A stretch of DNA of 64,000 bases, taken from Flavobacterium humidisoli. Lineage in GTDB: Bacteria; Bacteroidota; Bacteroidia; Flavobacteriales; Flavobacteriaceae. Below the pieces are notes generated by a model, which was not told the DNA's origin, did no database searches, and was given only the letters and a program-made list of their open reading frames with translations. Position 1 is the first letter of the stretch. Every line of letters starts with the position of its first letter. The position numbers and the translations under genes are program-made. The DNA lies in assembly GCF_023272795.1 (NCBI RefSeq), contig NZ_CP096829.1, positions 3,162,001 through 3,226,000 of the forward strand, read 5' to 3'. Positions 1-8,001 of this stretch are shown in pieces.

Positions 1-50
1 ATTACTATCTTGAGGCATTATTAAGACTTCAAAAACTAAAATAGAAAATT

Positions 51-458
51 ATGCTAAAGAAAATAAGCCAAATTGCCTTTGCAATAATGATGGTGCTAAC
101 ACTTGCAAGCTGTAAAAACACCAAACAGAAACTTCAAGAGTATGTTGTTACGTACAACAAAAATATTGCTCCAAGTTTTAGAGCTGAAAATGTAACACTT
201 ACAACTGCAAGAGGTTATATTAATGACAATAAAATTGAATTGCGATTTGAAACTGGCTTAGACCAAAATGAAGGCAATAAATTAGCTTCTTCCATATCAT
301 TTGTAAAGTTGATAAGATCGATGATTGAAAAAGATCAGATTCCAAGACAATTAATAGAAGAGGGAGTTCAATTTGATGTTTACTTTTTAGCAAATGATAA
401 TACTGTTTTAGATAAGGAGGTACTTACAGGAGAATCTCTTAAATATATTTTGAAATAA
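51..458 (+). CDS. small lipoprotein, tandem paralogue 1
   Basis: 135 residues. The N-terminus is a lipoprotein signal: a Lys-rich start, a hydrophobic stretch and a lipobox LASC with Cys21, so the mature protein should be lipid-anchored facing the periplasm or the outer membrane. No known domain is recognised. It is clearly homologous along its length to the next gene: both have KNTKQK right after the lipid Cys, then NDNKIE, NKLA and FDVYFLA. The two look like a tandem duplication. The start follows an A-rich stretch typical of this group. A strong hairpin terminator follows, so the pair is probably transcribed separately. Function unknown. Confidence 0.8.
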   Translation: MLKKISQIAFAIMMVLTLASCKNTKQKLQEYVVTYNKNIAPSFRAENVTLTTARGYINDNKIELRFETGLDQNEGNKLASSISFVKLIRSMIEKDQIPRQLIEEGVQFDVYFLANDNTVLDKEVLTGESLKYILK

Positions 459-504
459 AAGATTAAGTTTTATAGAAAAAAGATCATTTTGATTCTTACA
501 TATT

Positions 505-541
505 AAAAGTCTCTTTAAAATTTATTTAAAGAGACTTTTTT
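505..541 (+). terminator. intrinsic terminator after first lipoprotein gene
   Basis: A 15-bp perfect inverted repeat (505-519 with 525-539, core GTCTCTTTAAA) with a 5-nt loop, ending in a T run. It closes the 51-458 gene. Confidence 0.8.
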
Positions 542-661
542 GTGTTTAGGCTGAAAAGTTAAGTGTAAAAGAAAAGTTTTAATTCTTACAAAAAATCACT
601 TTTTTAGAGTATAACCAGTTTGTTATCAAAGAATTGTATACTCATTTTTTGTAATTGAATG

Positions 662-692
662 TTGGTTTTATGTTATAAATTAATTATGTTTG
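662..692 (+). promoter_or_regulatory. Bacteroidota-type promoter of second lipoprotein gene
   Basis: TTG at 662-664 and TATGTTTG at 685-692 (fits TAnnTTTG) are separated by 20 bp, as expected for the primary sigma factor in Bacteroidota. The box lies 31 bp upstream of the ATG at 724. Confidence 0.6.
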
Positions 693-723
693 AGTTAAAA
701 AATAACTATTAAACCAAAAATTT

Positions 724-1155
724 ATGAAAAAAATTACCCAAATCGCATTTGCACTAGCTTTTGCATTATTTTTAGTCAGCTGTAAAAATACCAAGCAGAA
801 AATCCAGGAACATGTAAGTAATTACAACAATTCATCTTCTATAAAAGGTAGCGGTATTACCAGTACATCGGCAAAAGCTTTTCTAAATGACAATAAAATT
901 GAAATTAGAATTGAAACCAATTTAGAGGAAAACGATGCAAATAAATTAGCCTACAAAGAATCTTTTCCAAGCCTATTAAAAGATATGATCAAGAATGATC
1001 AGATTTCGTCTTCTCTTATCGCTGAAGGCGTAAAGTTTGATGTATATTTTTTAGCTTATAATAATGCAATTTTAGCTCAAGAATTAGTAGATCAGGAAGA
1101 ATTGGCAGTTTTAGAAGGAACGGCAAGCCCAAATAAAGAAACGGCAAAATTATAA
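724..1155 (+). CDS. small lipoprotein, tandem paralogue 2
   Basis: 143 residues, with a lipoprotein signal and lipobox LVSC (Cys20). It is a paralogue of the upstream 51-458 gene: the shared blocks KNTKQK, NDNKIE, NKLA and FDVYFLA lie in the same order, and the tail here is about 10 residues longer. It has its own promoter at 662-692 and its own terminator. No recognised domain; role unknown. Lipid anchoring is the only safe inference. Confidence 0.8.
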   Translation: MKKITQIAFALAFALFLVSCKNTKQKIQEHVSNYNNSSSIKGSGITSTSAKAFLNDNKIEIRIETNLEENDANKLAYKESFPSLLKDMIKNDQISSSLIAEGVKFDVYFLAYNNAILAQELVDQEELAVLEGTASPNKETAKL

Positions 1156-1171
1156 TCTAAATTATATGTAT

Positions 1172-1207
1172 AAAAAAAATCCTCTTCAAATGAAGAGGAT
1201 TTTTTTT
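1172..1207. terminator. bidirectional terminator between convergent genes
   Basis: AAATCCTCTTCA paired with TGAAGAGGATTT, flanked by an A run on the left and a T run on the right. It can serve both the + strand lipoprotein gene and the - strand glutamate-synthase-domain gene whose stop lies at 1206. Confidence 0.8.
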
Positions 1208-2720
1208 ATGAGAATTGAGTAACATTTTTCAAGTTGTCTGGAAAATAGAGTTCTGATAAATTGGTAAACTCATCTCCTCGCATAAAAATGTTGATGTCAA
1301 CATCTGCAAATGACGTTTTTCCGGCTGCAGCCAAAAGTTCATTTGTAGCATGAAGCGTGTTTTTATGAAAATGATACACTCTTTCAGATTTATCTGTAAC
1401 AACCAGACCTTTCATTAGCATTTTGTTCTGCGTTGCCACTCCCGTTGGACATTCATTATTATGACAGCGTAAGGCTTGAATACAGCCTAATGAGAACATA
1501 AAACCTCTTGCGCTGTTACACATATCTGCACCAAGTGCGATTGCGTGTAAAATAGAATATCCAGAAATGATCTTTCCGCTTCCAATAATGCGCATTTTAT
1601 CACGAATACCTAAACGTACTAAAGTTTTGTTCACAAAAATTAAAGCAGGTTCAAAAGGCATTCCGACACCATCTGCAAATTCAAGCGGAGCAGCTCCAGT
1701 TCCGCCCTCTGCACCATCAACAGTTATGAAATCAGGGTAAGTATCTTCGTTTATCATCTCTTGGCAGATAGCTTCAAATTCGGCTGTATTACCAATACAT
1801 AATTTAAATCCGATTGGTTTTCCATTAGATAAATCACGTAATTGTTTAATAAACTGAATTAATCCATTGGCATCAGAAAAAGCATGATGGCCTGGAGGGG
1901 AAAGAATCATAGTATGTGGTACAACGCCTCTAATTTTAGCAATTTGCTCTGTATTTTTAGCCGCAGGCAATACACCTCCGTGACCTGGTTTTGCACCTTG
2001 AGAAATTTTAATCTCAATCATTTTTACATTTGGAAGATTTGCTTTTTCAGAAAAGTTTTCAGGGCTGAAATTTCCTTCTGCGTCACGACACCCAAAATAT
2101 CCTGTGCCAATCTGCCAGGTAATATCACCGCCGCCCGCAAGATGAAATTCTGTTAATCCTCCTTCTCCTGTATTTTGGTAGAAATTTCCTTTTTTAGCAC
2201 CAATATTTATGGCACGAACTGCATGCTCGCTCAAAGAGCCAAAACTCATAGCAGAAACATTAAATAAAGAAGCCGAATAAGGCTGTTTACAATCTTTTCC
2301 TCCAACTAAAACGCGCGGTAATTCTTCGTTTACTTTAGCAGGGAAAATAGAATGTTTGATTCCTTCATAACTTTCTGTATTTAAGTTCAATTGGGTTCCA
2401 AATGGAGTGCTCGAATCAATGTTTTTGGCTCTTTGATAAACCAAAGAACGCTGATTTCTAGAAAAAGGTTTTCCGTCGGTAGATCTTTCAATAAAATATT
2501 GTTGAATCTCAGGCGCAATCATTTCAAACAGATATCTGAAATAACCCAAAACGGGAAAGTTTCTTAAAATAGCATGTTTTTCTTGAGAGGCATTGTAAGC
2601 ACCAACAATTAGTAAAAGTGGGATAATAAATACAAGTAAATAGCCTCGTCCAGTGTAATAATAAATTGCGGCAACAATTAGAAACAATAAGAATCCGTAA
2701 ATAAAGAATTTTTTTCTCAT
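1206..2720 (-). CDS. membrane-anchored FMN-binding glutamate synthase domain protein
   Basis: 504 residues. Residues about 5-42 form two hydrophobic segments. The rest matches the central and FMN-binding barrel of glutamate synthase large subunit: KPGHGG (244-249), DGAEGGTGAAP (335-345) and a [3Fe-4S] cysteine set C413-x5-C419-x4-C424 in LGCIQALRC...CPTGVATQ. The N-terminal glutaminase domain and the C-terminal GXGXG helix domain of full GltB (about 1,500 residues) are absent, so glutamine-dependent glutamate synthesis by this protein alone is not supported. The electron acceptor and substrate are unknown. It lies 36 bp downstream of the NYN-LOTUS gene and is probably cotranscribed with it. 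Confidence 0.88.
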   Translation of the reverse strand: MRKKFFIYGFLLFLIVAAIYYYTGRGYLLVFIIPLLLIVGAYNASQEKHAILRNFPVLGYFRYLFEMIAPEIQQYFIERSTDGKPFSRNQRSLVYQRAKNIDSSTPFGTQLNLNTESYEGIKHSIFPAKVNEELPRVLVGGKDCKQPYSASLFNVSAMSFGSLSEHAVRAINIGAKKGNFYQNTGEGGLTEFHLAGGGDITWQIGTGYFGCRDAEGNFSPENFSEKANLPNVKMIEIKISQGAKPGHGGVLPAAKNTEQIAKIRGVVPHTMILSPPGHHAFSDANGLIQFIKQLRDLSNGKPIGFKLCIGNTAEFEAICQEMINEDTYPDFITVDGAEGGTGAAPLEFADGVGMPFEPALIFVNKTLVRLGIRDKMRIIGSGKIISGYSILHAIALGADMCNSARGFMFSLGCIQALRCHNNECPTGVATQNKMLMKGLVVTDKSERVYHFHKNTLHATNELLAAAGKTSFADVDINIFMRGDEFTNLSELYFPDNLKNVTQFS

Positions 2721-2756
2721 GTTTTTAAAAAATTAAATAGGTAATAAATGCGATAA

Positions 2757-3536
2757 TTAGTTGAATCTTAAACGTACATAAACGTGTTTGATTCCTTTTT
2801 TGTCTGACTCTCTTTCGTCGATTTCCAAAATATCAGTTAATGACTTAAGCATTGGCGTTAGTTTAGAAAAGCCATAATTTCGAGGGTCAAATTCGGGTTT
2901 TTTCTTCACAATTAGATTTCCGACATCTCCTAAAAATGCCCAGCCATCATCGTCTTCAATATCTTCGATGGTAGCTTCAATCAATTCAATAGTCTGTTTG
3001 TCAATTTTATGAAGTGCTTTTTCGGCAGGTTTTTCAATTGGTTTTTTGGTATCGGCAGTAGCTGATTTAGGTTTTTTCTTTTGAATGGCACCATCTAGAA
3101 CCTCAATATAAATAAATCGATCGCAGGCTACAATAAACGAACTCGGTGTTTTCTTTTCTCCTATACCAATTACTTTCATGCCAGATTCTCGAAGCCGAAT
3201 GGCAAGGCGTGTAAAATCGCTATCACTGGAAACAATGCAGAATCCATCCAATTTTCCAGAGTACAGTAAATCCATTGCGTCAATAATTAAGGCAGAATCT
3301 GATGAATTTTTTCCAACCGTGTAACTATATTGCTGAATAGGGGTAATAGCATGTTCTAATAAAACACCTTTCCAGCCATTTGCATTAGGTTTTGTCCAGT
3401 CGGCATAAATCCTTTTTGTAGTGGGCGTTCCCAATTTTGCAATTTCTTCCATCATGCCTTTTACATTGCTGTATGGCACATTGTCTGCATCAATAAGAAC
3501 TGCCAGTTTTAAGTCTTTTGAATTGCTTAAAGGCAT
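2757..3536 (-). CDS. NYN domain / LOTUS (OST-HTH) protein, putative RNA-processing nuclease
   Basis: 259 residues. Residues about 8-150 form a NYN (PIN-like, LabA/DUF88) domain with the acidic motifs LIDADN, IIDAMDLL and SSDSDF that would bind the catalytic metal. After a Lys/Pro-rich linker (about 152-175), residues about 178-258 form a winged-helix OST-HTH/LOTUS domain, a module that binds RNA in other proteins. The fold predicts a cytoplasmic endoribonuclease or RNA-binding protein; the target is unknown. A -7 box TAACTTTG lies on the minus strand at 3573-3566, 30 bp upstream of the start. Confidence 0.85.
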   Translation of the reverse strand: MPLSNSKDLKLAVLIDADNVPYSNVKGMMEEIAKLGTPTTKRIYADWTKPNANGWKGVLLEHAITPIQQYSYTVGKNSSDSALIIDAMDLLYSGKLDGFCIVSSDSDFTRLAIRLRESGMKVIGIGEKKTPSSFIVACDRFIYIEVLDGAIQKKKPKSATADTKKPIEKPAEKALHKIDKQTIELIEATIEDIEDDDGWAFLGDVGNLIVKKKPEFDPRNYGFSKLTPMLKSLTDILEIDERESDKKGIKHVYVRLRFN

Positions 3537-3620
3537 TTGTTAAATATTTAAAATTTAATACTCTCAAAGTTAAAATTAAAATTCGTTTTTATAAGAATTG
3601 AATGATGAATATGTGTAATT

Positions 3621-3660
3621 ATTAGTACTAATTAGTTTCATTATAAATAATGATTAGTAC
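3621..3660. repeat. TTAGTAC palindromes in divergent promoter region
   Basis: ATTAGTACTAAT is a perfect 12-bp palindrome at 3621-3632, and a further ATTAGTAC at 3653-3660 is inverted relative to GTACTAAT at 3625-3632. The cluster sits between the divergent NYN and Rrf2 genes and could be an operator. The bound protein is unknown. Confidence 0.4.
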
Positions 3661-3674
3661 ATGGAAAATTAATT

Positions 3675-3692
3675 AAAGATAAATTTGTCTTT
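3675..3692 (+). promoter_or_regulatory. candidate Rrf2/NsrR-type operator before its own regulator gene
   Basis: AAAGAT-N6-GTCTTT is a near-perfect inverted repeat (one mismatch), closely matching the perfect repeat before the NO reductase gene. It overlaps the -33 element of the promoter at 3684-3715, which suggests negative autoregulation. The link to the adjacent Rrf2 regulator is inferred from position. Confidence 0.5.
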
Positions 3693-3715
3693 TATATAAA
3701 ACATTTTTATCTTTG
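3684..3715 (+). promoter_or_regulatory. promoter of the Rrf2 regulator-azurin unit
   Basis: TTTG at 3684-3687 and TATCTTTG at 3708-3715 (TAnnTTTG) are separated by 20 bp. The -7 box ends 21 bp before the ATG at 3737. Confidence 0.6.
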
Positions 3716-3736
3716 TCAAGAATTAATTAAGGATGT

Positions 3737-4186
3737 ATGTTTTCAAAAGCGTGTGAATACGGAATAAGGGCTTCAATATTTATTGCAACCAAATCTTCTA
3801 AAGGGATTAGAGTTGGAATAAAAGACGTCGCGAAAGAGATTGATTCGCCAGAACCATTTACAGCCAAGATTATGCAGATTTTAACCAAAAATGGCATAAT
3901 TAATTCGACAAAAGGAGTTGGAGGCGGATTTGAAGTTTCGCCAGAGGCATCAAAAAAAATAAAGTTGATCCAGATTGTTGATGCCATTGATGGAAATAAA
4001 ATTTACAGTGGTTGCGGAATTGGGTTAAAAGAATGTTCAGAAGAACACCCTTGCCCAGTTCATCACGAGTTCAAAAAAATAAGGGGTCTGCTTTTGGATA
4101 TGCTTATTAATACAACTCTAGAACAGCTTGCTTCTGATGTGAAATCGGGAGATTTCTTCCTTAAAGCGACAAATACGAACAATTAA
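3737..4186 (+). CDS. Rrf2 family Fe-S transcriptional regulator (NsrR-like)
   Basis: 149 residues, the normal Rrf2 length. The N-terminal winged helix starts FSKACEYGIRA and contains EPFTAKIMQIL and the wing KGVGGGF. Three cysteines, C93-x6-C100-x5-C106, occupy the Fe-S ligand region of Rrf2 sensors such as NsrR and IscR, which bind NO-sensitive or oxygen-sensitive clusters. The gene lies 21 bp before azurin and upstream of the NO reductase, so a nitric oxide sensor role is likely. An ATG at 3733 is in another frame; the ATG at 3737 gives the family's conserved N-terminus. Assignment to NsrR rather than another Rrf2 subgroup is inferred from context. Confidence 0.85.
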   Translation: MFSKACEYGIRASIFIATKSSKGIRVGIKDVAKEIDSPEPFTAKIMQILTKNGIINSTKGVGGGFEVSPEASKKIKLIQIVDAIDGNKIYSGCGIGLKECSEEHPCPVHHEFKKIRGLLLDMLINTTLEQLASDVKSGDFFLKATNTNN

Positions 4187-4207
4187 AAATTATTAAATAT
4201 CTTAAAA

Positions 4208-4735
4208 ATGAATACAAAAACCAAAATTTCAGTATTAATCCTAATGGGATTTTTAGCAGTTACTTCTTGTGGTAAAAAAGAAACAGCTCCAGCTGAATCA
4301 ACAGAAACAACCGAAACGTCTACTGAAGGTGAACCAGCTCCAACAGCAGCTCCAACAGAAGAAAATGTATTGGTTGTTGAAGGAAATGACCAAATGCAGT
4401 TTAATACTAGTGAATTGAAGGCTGTTGCTGGAAAACCAATTAAATTGACTTTGAAACACGTTGGTAAAATTCCGAAAGAAGCAATGGGACACAACTTAGT
4501 GATTTTACAAGAAGGAACAGATCAAGCTGCTTTTGCTTTAAAAGCGAATGATGCTAAAGCAACTGATTATATTCCAGAATCTGAAAAAGCTTCAATTATT
4601 GCACACACTAAATTAATTGGTGGTGGAGAAGAAGATACAATCGAGTTTACAATTGATAAAAAAGGATCATACCCATTTATATGCTCTTTCCCTGGTCACG
4701 TAGCCATGATGAAAGGTGTATTAATTGTTGAGTAA
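4208..4735 (+). CDS. azurin, lipid-anchored type 1 copper protein
   Basis: 175 residues. A lipoprotein signal with lipobox AVTSC (Cys21) is followed by a Thr/Glu/Pro/Ala-rich linker (about 25-52) and an azurin cupredoxin domain (about 53-175). The type 1 copper ligands are visible: H95 in MGHN, then C159, H164 and M168 in ICSFPGHVAMMKG. Azurins carry single electrons in the periplasm. Here the protein is tethered and sits beside the NO reductase and opposite NirK, so it probably donates electrons to the copper nitrite reductase, though this is inferred. It is cotranscribed with the Rrf2 regulator and ends at a terminator. Confidence 0.93.
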   Translation: MNTKTKISVLILMGFLAVTSCGKKETAPAESTETTETSTEGEPAPTAAPTEENVLVVEGNDQMQFNTSELKAVAGKPIKLTLKHVGKIPKEAMGHNLVILQEGTDQAAFALKANDAKATDYIPESEKASIIAHTKLIGGGEEDTIEFTIDKKGSYPFICSFPGHVAMMKGVLIVE

Positions 4736-4745
4736 TAAACATAAG

Positions 4746-4779
4746 CTCCAAATGCTGTAAATAGGTTTGGAGTTTTTTT
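4746..4779 (+). terminator. terminator after azurin
   Basis: CTCCAAA (4746-4752) pairs with TTTGGAG (4766-4772), followed by seven T. It separates the regulator-azurin unit from the NO reductase unit. Confidence 0.7.
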
Positions 4780-4785
4780 ATAAAC

Positions 4786-4813
4786 TAATAAAAGATAATT
4801 TTATCTTTTATTA
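4786..4813 (+). promoter_or_regulatory. 13-bp-arm palindrome, candidate NO-regulator operator before NO reductase
   Basis: Two perfect 13-bp arms (4786-4798 and 4801-4813) around a TT centre, with core AAAGAT-N6-ATCTTT. It overlaps a weak -7-like TATCTTTT (4802-4809), so binding would block transcription. It ends 20 bp before the ATG. No T run follows, so it is not a terminator. Assignment to the neighbouring Rrf2 protein is inferred from the similar site at 3675-3692. Confidence 0.6.
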
Positions 4814-4833
4814 ATCAATTTTCCCCAAGAGAA

Positions 4834-7068
4834 ATGAAAAGAGAAAAAAAATTATGGATAGTTTTTGCATTGGTAATGAGTATATCATTTGCCGTGCTAG
4901 GTTATTACGGTTACGAGATTTATCAGCAGGCACCGCCAGTTCCAAAAGAAATTGTAACCGATTCTGGAAAAATTGTTTTTAGCGAAAGCGAAATTAAAGA
5001 CGGACAAAATATCTGGCAAAGTATAGGTGGCCAGGAAGTGGGATCTATCTGGGGACACGGCGCCTATGTGGCCCCAGACTGGACCGCAGATTGGCTTCAT
5101 AGAGAGGCCGTTTTTATACTGGATATCTATGCTAAGAAAGATTTTAATCAAAAATATGAGGAATTAGATGCCGAAAAACAATCGGCGCTGAAAGTTCGTT
5201 TGCAGAAAGATGTAAGAACCAATCGATACAATCCTGAAACAGGTGTGCTTACTATTTCAGAAAACCGTTTAGCGGCAATTGAGTATTTAAGCGAATATTA
5301 TAAAGGTCTTTTTACGAATGATCCTCAGTTTGATAAATTAAGAGAAGAATATGCGATTCCGAAAAATTCTATTACAGATGTTGAAAGAATGCATAAAATG
5401 AATGCCTTTTTCTTCTGGGCAACTTGGGCGACAGTTACGAATCGTCCTGATGTAGACATTTCATACACGCACAACTGGCCGTCAGATGAATTGGTTGGAA
5501 ATACGGCTACCACCGAACTTTTGGCGTGGTCGGGAGTAAGTATTATTTTATTGATTTTAAGTGTTGGAATCTTAGTTTTCTATCATGCAAAATCTGGTGA
5601 AGAAGGAGAATTTCCGCTTCCAAAAGAAGATCCGATTATTAAGCAGGGAAAAACAAAATCAATGGGCTTGGTAACCAAATATTTCTGGATTGTGAGTTTG
5701 TTGATGGTTCTGCAAATGGTTTTCGGAATCATAACGGCGCATTACGGTGTCGAAGGAAATGGTTTGTATGGAATCCCGATTGATAAAATTCTGCCTTATG
5801 CTGTAACACGAACATGGCATACACAATTGGCCATTTTCTGGATTGCAACAGCTTGGCTGGCAACAGGACTATATATTGCTCCAGCAGTTTCGGGTAAAGA
5901 CCCTAAATTTCAGTGTTTTGGGATAAACTTTTTGTTCGTCGCTTTACTAATCATTGTTTTAGGTTCAATGGCTGGGCAATGGTTCGGAGTAATGCAAAAA
6001 CTGAATTTAGTTCAAAACTTCTGGTTCGGACATCAAGGTTATGAGTATGTTGATTTGGGGCGTTTCTGGCAGATTTTCCTTTTAGTGGGATTGTTCTTGT
6101 GGCTTGCTTTAATGATTCGTCCGCTGCTGCCAGTTTTAAAGAAAAAAACAGAAGAAAAAAACTTAATTATTTTGTTTTTAGTTTCTTGTACCGCAATTGC
6201 CATGTTTTACGGAGCAGGATTAATGTGGGGAAGACAAACCAATTTAGCAATTGCCGAATATTGGAGATGGTGGGTAGTTCACCTTTGGGTGGAAGGATTC
6301 TTTGAGGTATTTGCGACAGTTGTAATTGCGTTCTTGTTCGTTCGTCTGGGGTTATTAAAAACCAAAACGGCGACTTTAAATGTGCTTTTTGCAACCATTA
6401 TTTTCATGTCTGGAGGTATTTTAGGAACATTCCATCATTTGTATTTCTCTGGAACGCCAACAGCAATCATGGCTTTGGGGGCAACATTCAGTGCTTTAGA
6501 AGTGGTTCCGCTGACTTTAATCGGATTTGAAGCATATCAAAACTATAAAATCTCAAAATCAACACAATGGATTGCCGATTATAAATGGCCAATTTATTTT
6601 ATGATTTCTGTGGCATTTTGGAATTTCCTTGGCGCCGGAATCTTCGGATTCATTATTAATCCACCAATCGCACTTTATTATGTACAAGGCCTAAATACAA
6701 CACCTTTGCACGGACATACCGCTTTGTTTGGAGTTTACGGAATGTTAGGAATTGGTCTGGTTTTATTTGTATTGAGAAGTTTATATCGAACTGTTAGCTG
6801 GAATAACAGACTGCTAAAAATAACTTTCTGGTCTTTAAATATTGGTTTATTTCTAATGGCAATATTGAGTTTACTTCCAATTGGAGTTTGGCAGGCAATT
6901 GAAAGCATCAACCACGGAATGTGGTATGCGCGTTCATCAGAATTAATGCAGCAGCCAGAAATGATTACACTGAAATGGCTTCGTGCTATTGGAGATTCAA
7001 TCTTCGGAATCGGATTTATTACAATGGCTTGGTTTGTATTTGAACTGACATTAAAAAACAAAAAATAA
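4834..7068 (+). CDS. norB: quinol-dependent nitric oxide reductase (qNOR)
   Basis: 744 residues, the usual qNOR size. It reduces 2 NO to N2O in the inner membrane using quinol. The N-terminus has one membrane helix and a periplasmic domain (about 35-225, including the GGQEVGSIWGHGAYVAPDW block) that replaces the NorC subunit. A heme-copper oxidase-like core with about 12 helices follows. Candidate heme and non-heme-iron ligands are H329 (RTWH), H483 with E487 (VVHLWVEGFFE), H534-H535 (GTFHHLYF), and H626 and H628 (LHGHTALFG). A single chain without a cytochrome c subunit indicates quinol as donor. RIC/ScdA follows 23 bp after the stop, so the two form an NO-response operon behind the palindrome at 4786-4813. 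Confidence 0.95.
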   Translation: MKREKKLWIVFALVMSISFAVLGYYGYEIYQQAPPVPKEIVTDSGKIVFSESEIKDGQNIWQSIGGQEVGSIWGHGAYVAPDWTADWLHREAVFILDIYAKKDFNQKYEELDAEKQSALKVRLQKDVRTNRYNPETGVLTISENRLAAIEYLSEYYKGLFTNDPQFDKLREEYAIPKNSITDVERMHKMNAFFFWATWATVTNRPDVDISYTHNWPSDELVGNTATTELLAWSGVSIILLILSVGILVFYHAKSGEEGEFPLPKEDPIIKQGKTKSMGLVTKYFWIVSLLMVLQMVFGIITAHYGVEGNGLYGIPIDKILPYAVTRTWHTQLAIFWIATAWLATGLYIAPAVSGKDPKFQCFGINFLFVALLIIVLGSMAGQWFGVMQKLNLVQNFWFGHQGYEYVDLGRFWQIFLLVGLFLWLALMIRPLLPVLKKKTEEKNLIILFLVSCTAIAMFYGAGLMWGRQTNLAIAEYWRWWVVHLWVEGFFEVFATVVIAFLFVRLGLLKTKTATLNVLFATIIFMSGGILGTFHHLYFSGTPTAIMALGATFSALEVVPLTLIGFEAYQNYKISKSTQWIADYKWPIYFMISVAFWNFLGAGIFGFIINPPIALYYVQGLNTTPLHGHTALFGVYGMLGIGLVLFVLRSLYRTVSWNNRLLKITFWSLNIGLFLMAILSLLPIGVWQAIESINHGMWYARSSELMQQPEMITLKWLRAIGDSIFGIGFITMAWFVFELTLKNKK

Positions 7069-7091
7069 AAACATATTTAAAATTGATTATC

Positions 7092-7823
7092 ATGGAAAAT
7101 TTAAAAAACAAAACAATAGGTTCTTTCGTGGCTGAAGATTTTAGAACAGCCGCAGTTTTCTCGAAATATAGAATTGATTTTTGCTGCAAAGGGGACAGAA
7201 CAGTTACTGAAGTTTGCGATAAACAAAACATTGATGCCGATACTTTATTGGAAAATGTGCTGCAAGTGGTACAATCAGAAAACAGCGGAAGCATTGATTT
7301 TAATTCCTGGCCCTTAGATTTATTGGCAGATTATATTGAGAAAACACATCACCGGTATGTAGAAGAAAAAACAAACGTTTTGCTTCCGTTTTTAGATAAA
7401 TTATGCAAAGTGCACGGTGCAAATCATCCAGAATTATTTAAAATAAACGAACTTTTTATTGGCTGTGCGGGTGAATTGTCTCAGCATATGAAAAAAGAAG
7501 AATTGGTCTTATTTCCTTTTGTAAAAAGAATGATAAAAACTAAAGATTCTGACGGAATTTTACAGCAACCTTCTTTCGGAACTGTTTCAAATCCGATTGC
7601 GATGATGATGCACGAGCACGATAATGAAGGCGAACGTTTTAGAGAAATTGCTGCGTTGACAGATAATTACACTCCGCCAGCAGATGCTTGTACAACTTAC
7701 AGAGTGACTTTTGCAATGCTAAAAGAGTTTGAAGCAGATTTGCACAAACATATTCATTTGGAAAATAATATTTTATTTCCAAAAGCTGTGATTTTAGAAA
7801 AAGATTTTGTTGAAGTAGAATAA
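7092..7823 (+). CDS. ric: iron-sulfur cluster repair di-iron protein (RIC/ScdA/YtfE)
   Basis: 243 residues from the ATG at 7092. A TTG nine bases earlier is open but lacks support. The N-terminal ScdA domain carries DFCCKG (two Cys, about residues 32-33). The hemerythrin-like domain has the His/Glu ligands of a di-iron site in THHRYVEE, SQHMKKEE, MMMHEHDNE and LHKHIHLEN. This family repairs Fe-S clusters or mobilises iron after nitric oxide damage in the cytoplasm. It is cotranscribed with the NO reductase, which supports an NO-defence role. No terminator hairpin directly follows; a 30-bp inverted repeat does. Confidence 0.93.
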   Translation: MENLKNKTIGSFVAEDFRTAAVFSKYRIDFCCKGDRTVTEVCDKQNIDADTLLENVLQVVQSENSGSIDFNSWPLDLLADYIEKTHHRYVEEKTNVLLPFLDKLCKVHGANHPELFKINELFIGCAGELSQHMKKEELVLFPFVKRMIKTKDSDGILQQPSFGTVSNPIAMMMHEHDNEGERFREIAALTDNYTPPADACTTYRVTFAMLKEFEADLHKHIHLENNILFPKAVILEKDFVEVE

Positions 7824-7830
7824 AAATCTT

Positions 7831-7958
7831 TAGCCACGAATTTCACGAATTACACTAATTTTTTCAATTTTAATTCAATTACACAAATTAAAAATTCGTG
7901 CAATTGAACTATTTTAGACAAAGAAAAGATTAGTGTAATTCGTGAAATTCGTGGCTAA
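7831..7958. repeat. long inverted repeat with 30-bp perfect arms
   Basis: The arms 7831-7860 and 7929-7958 are exact reverse complements (each contains TTCACGAATTACACTAAT or its complement), with a 68-nt AT-rich middle. It fills the gap between RIC and the next membrane protein gene. Similar sequence is, from memory, common between Flavobacterium genes. It could terminate or stabilise the mRNA; it carries no ORF. Confidence 0.75.
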
Positions 7959-8001
7959 AAAAATAATTCATTGATTGCATTTGCAAAATAAAATATTCGT
8001 T

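Noticed and set aside
3727..3987. Minus-strand frame over the Rrf2 gene
   Set aside because: It overlaps a gene with a clear Rrf2 N-terminus; no ribosome binding site.
4183..4494. Antisense frame across the azurin gene
   Set aside because: It overlaps a gene with all copper ligands, has no signal of its own, and its composition mirrors the sense codons.
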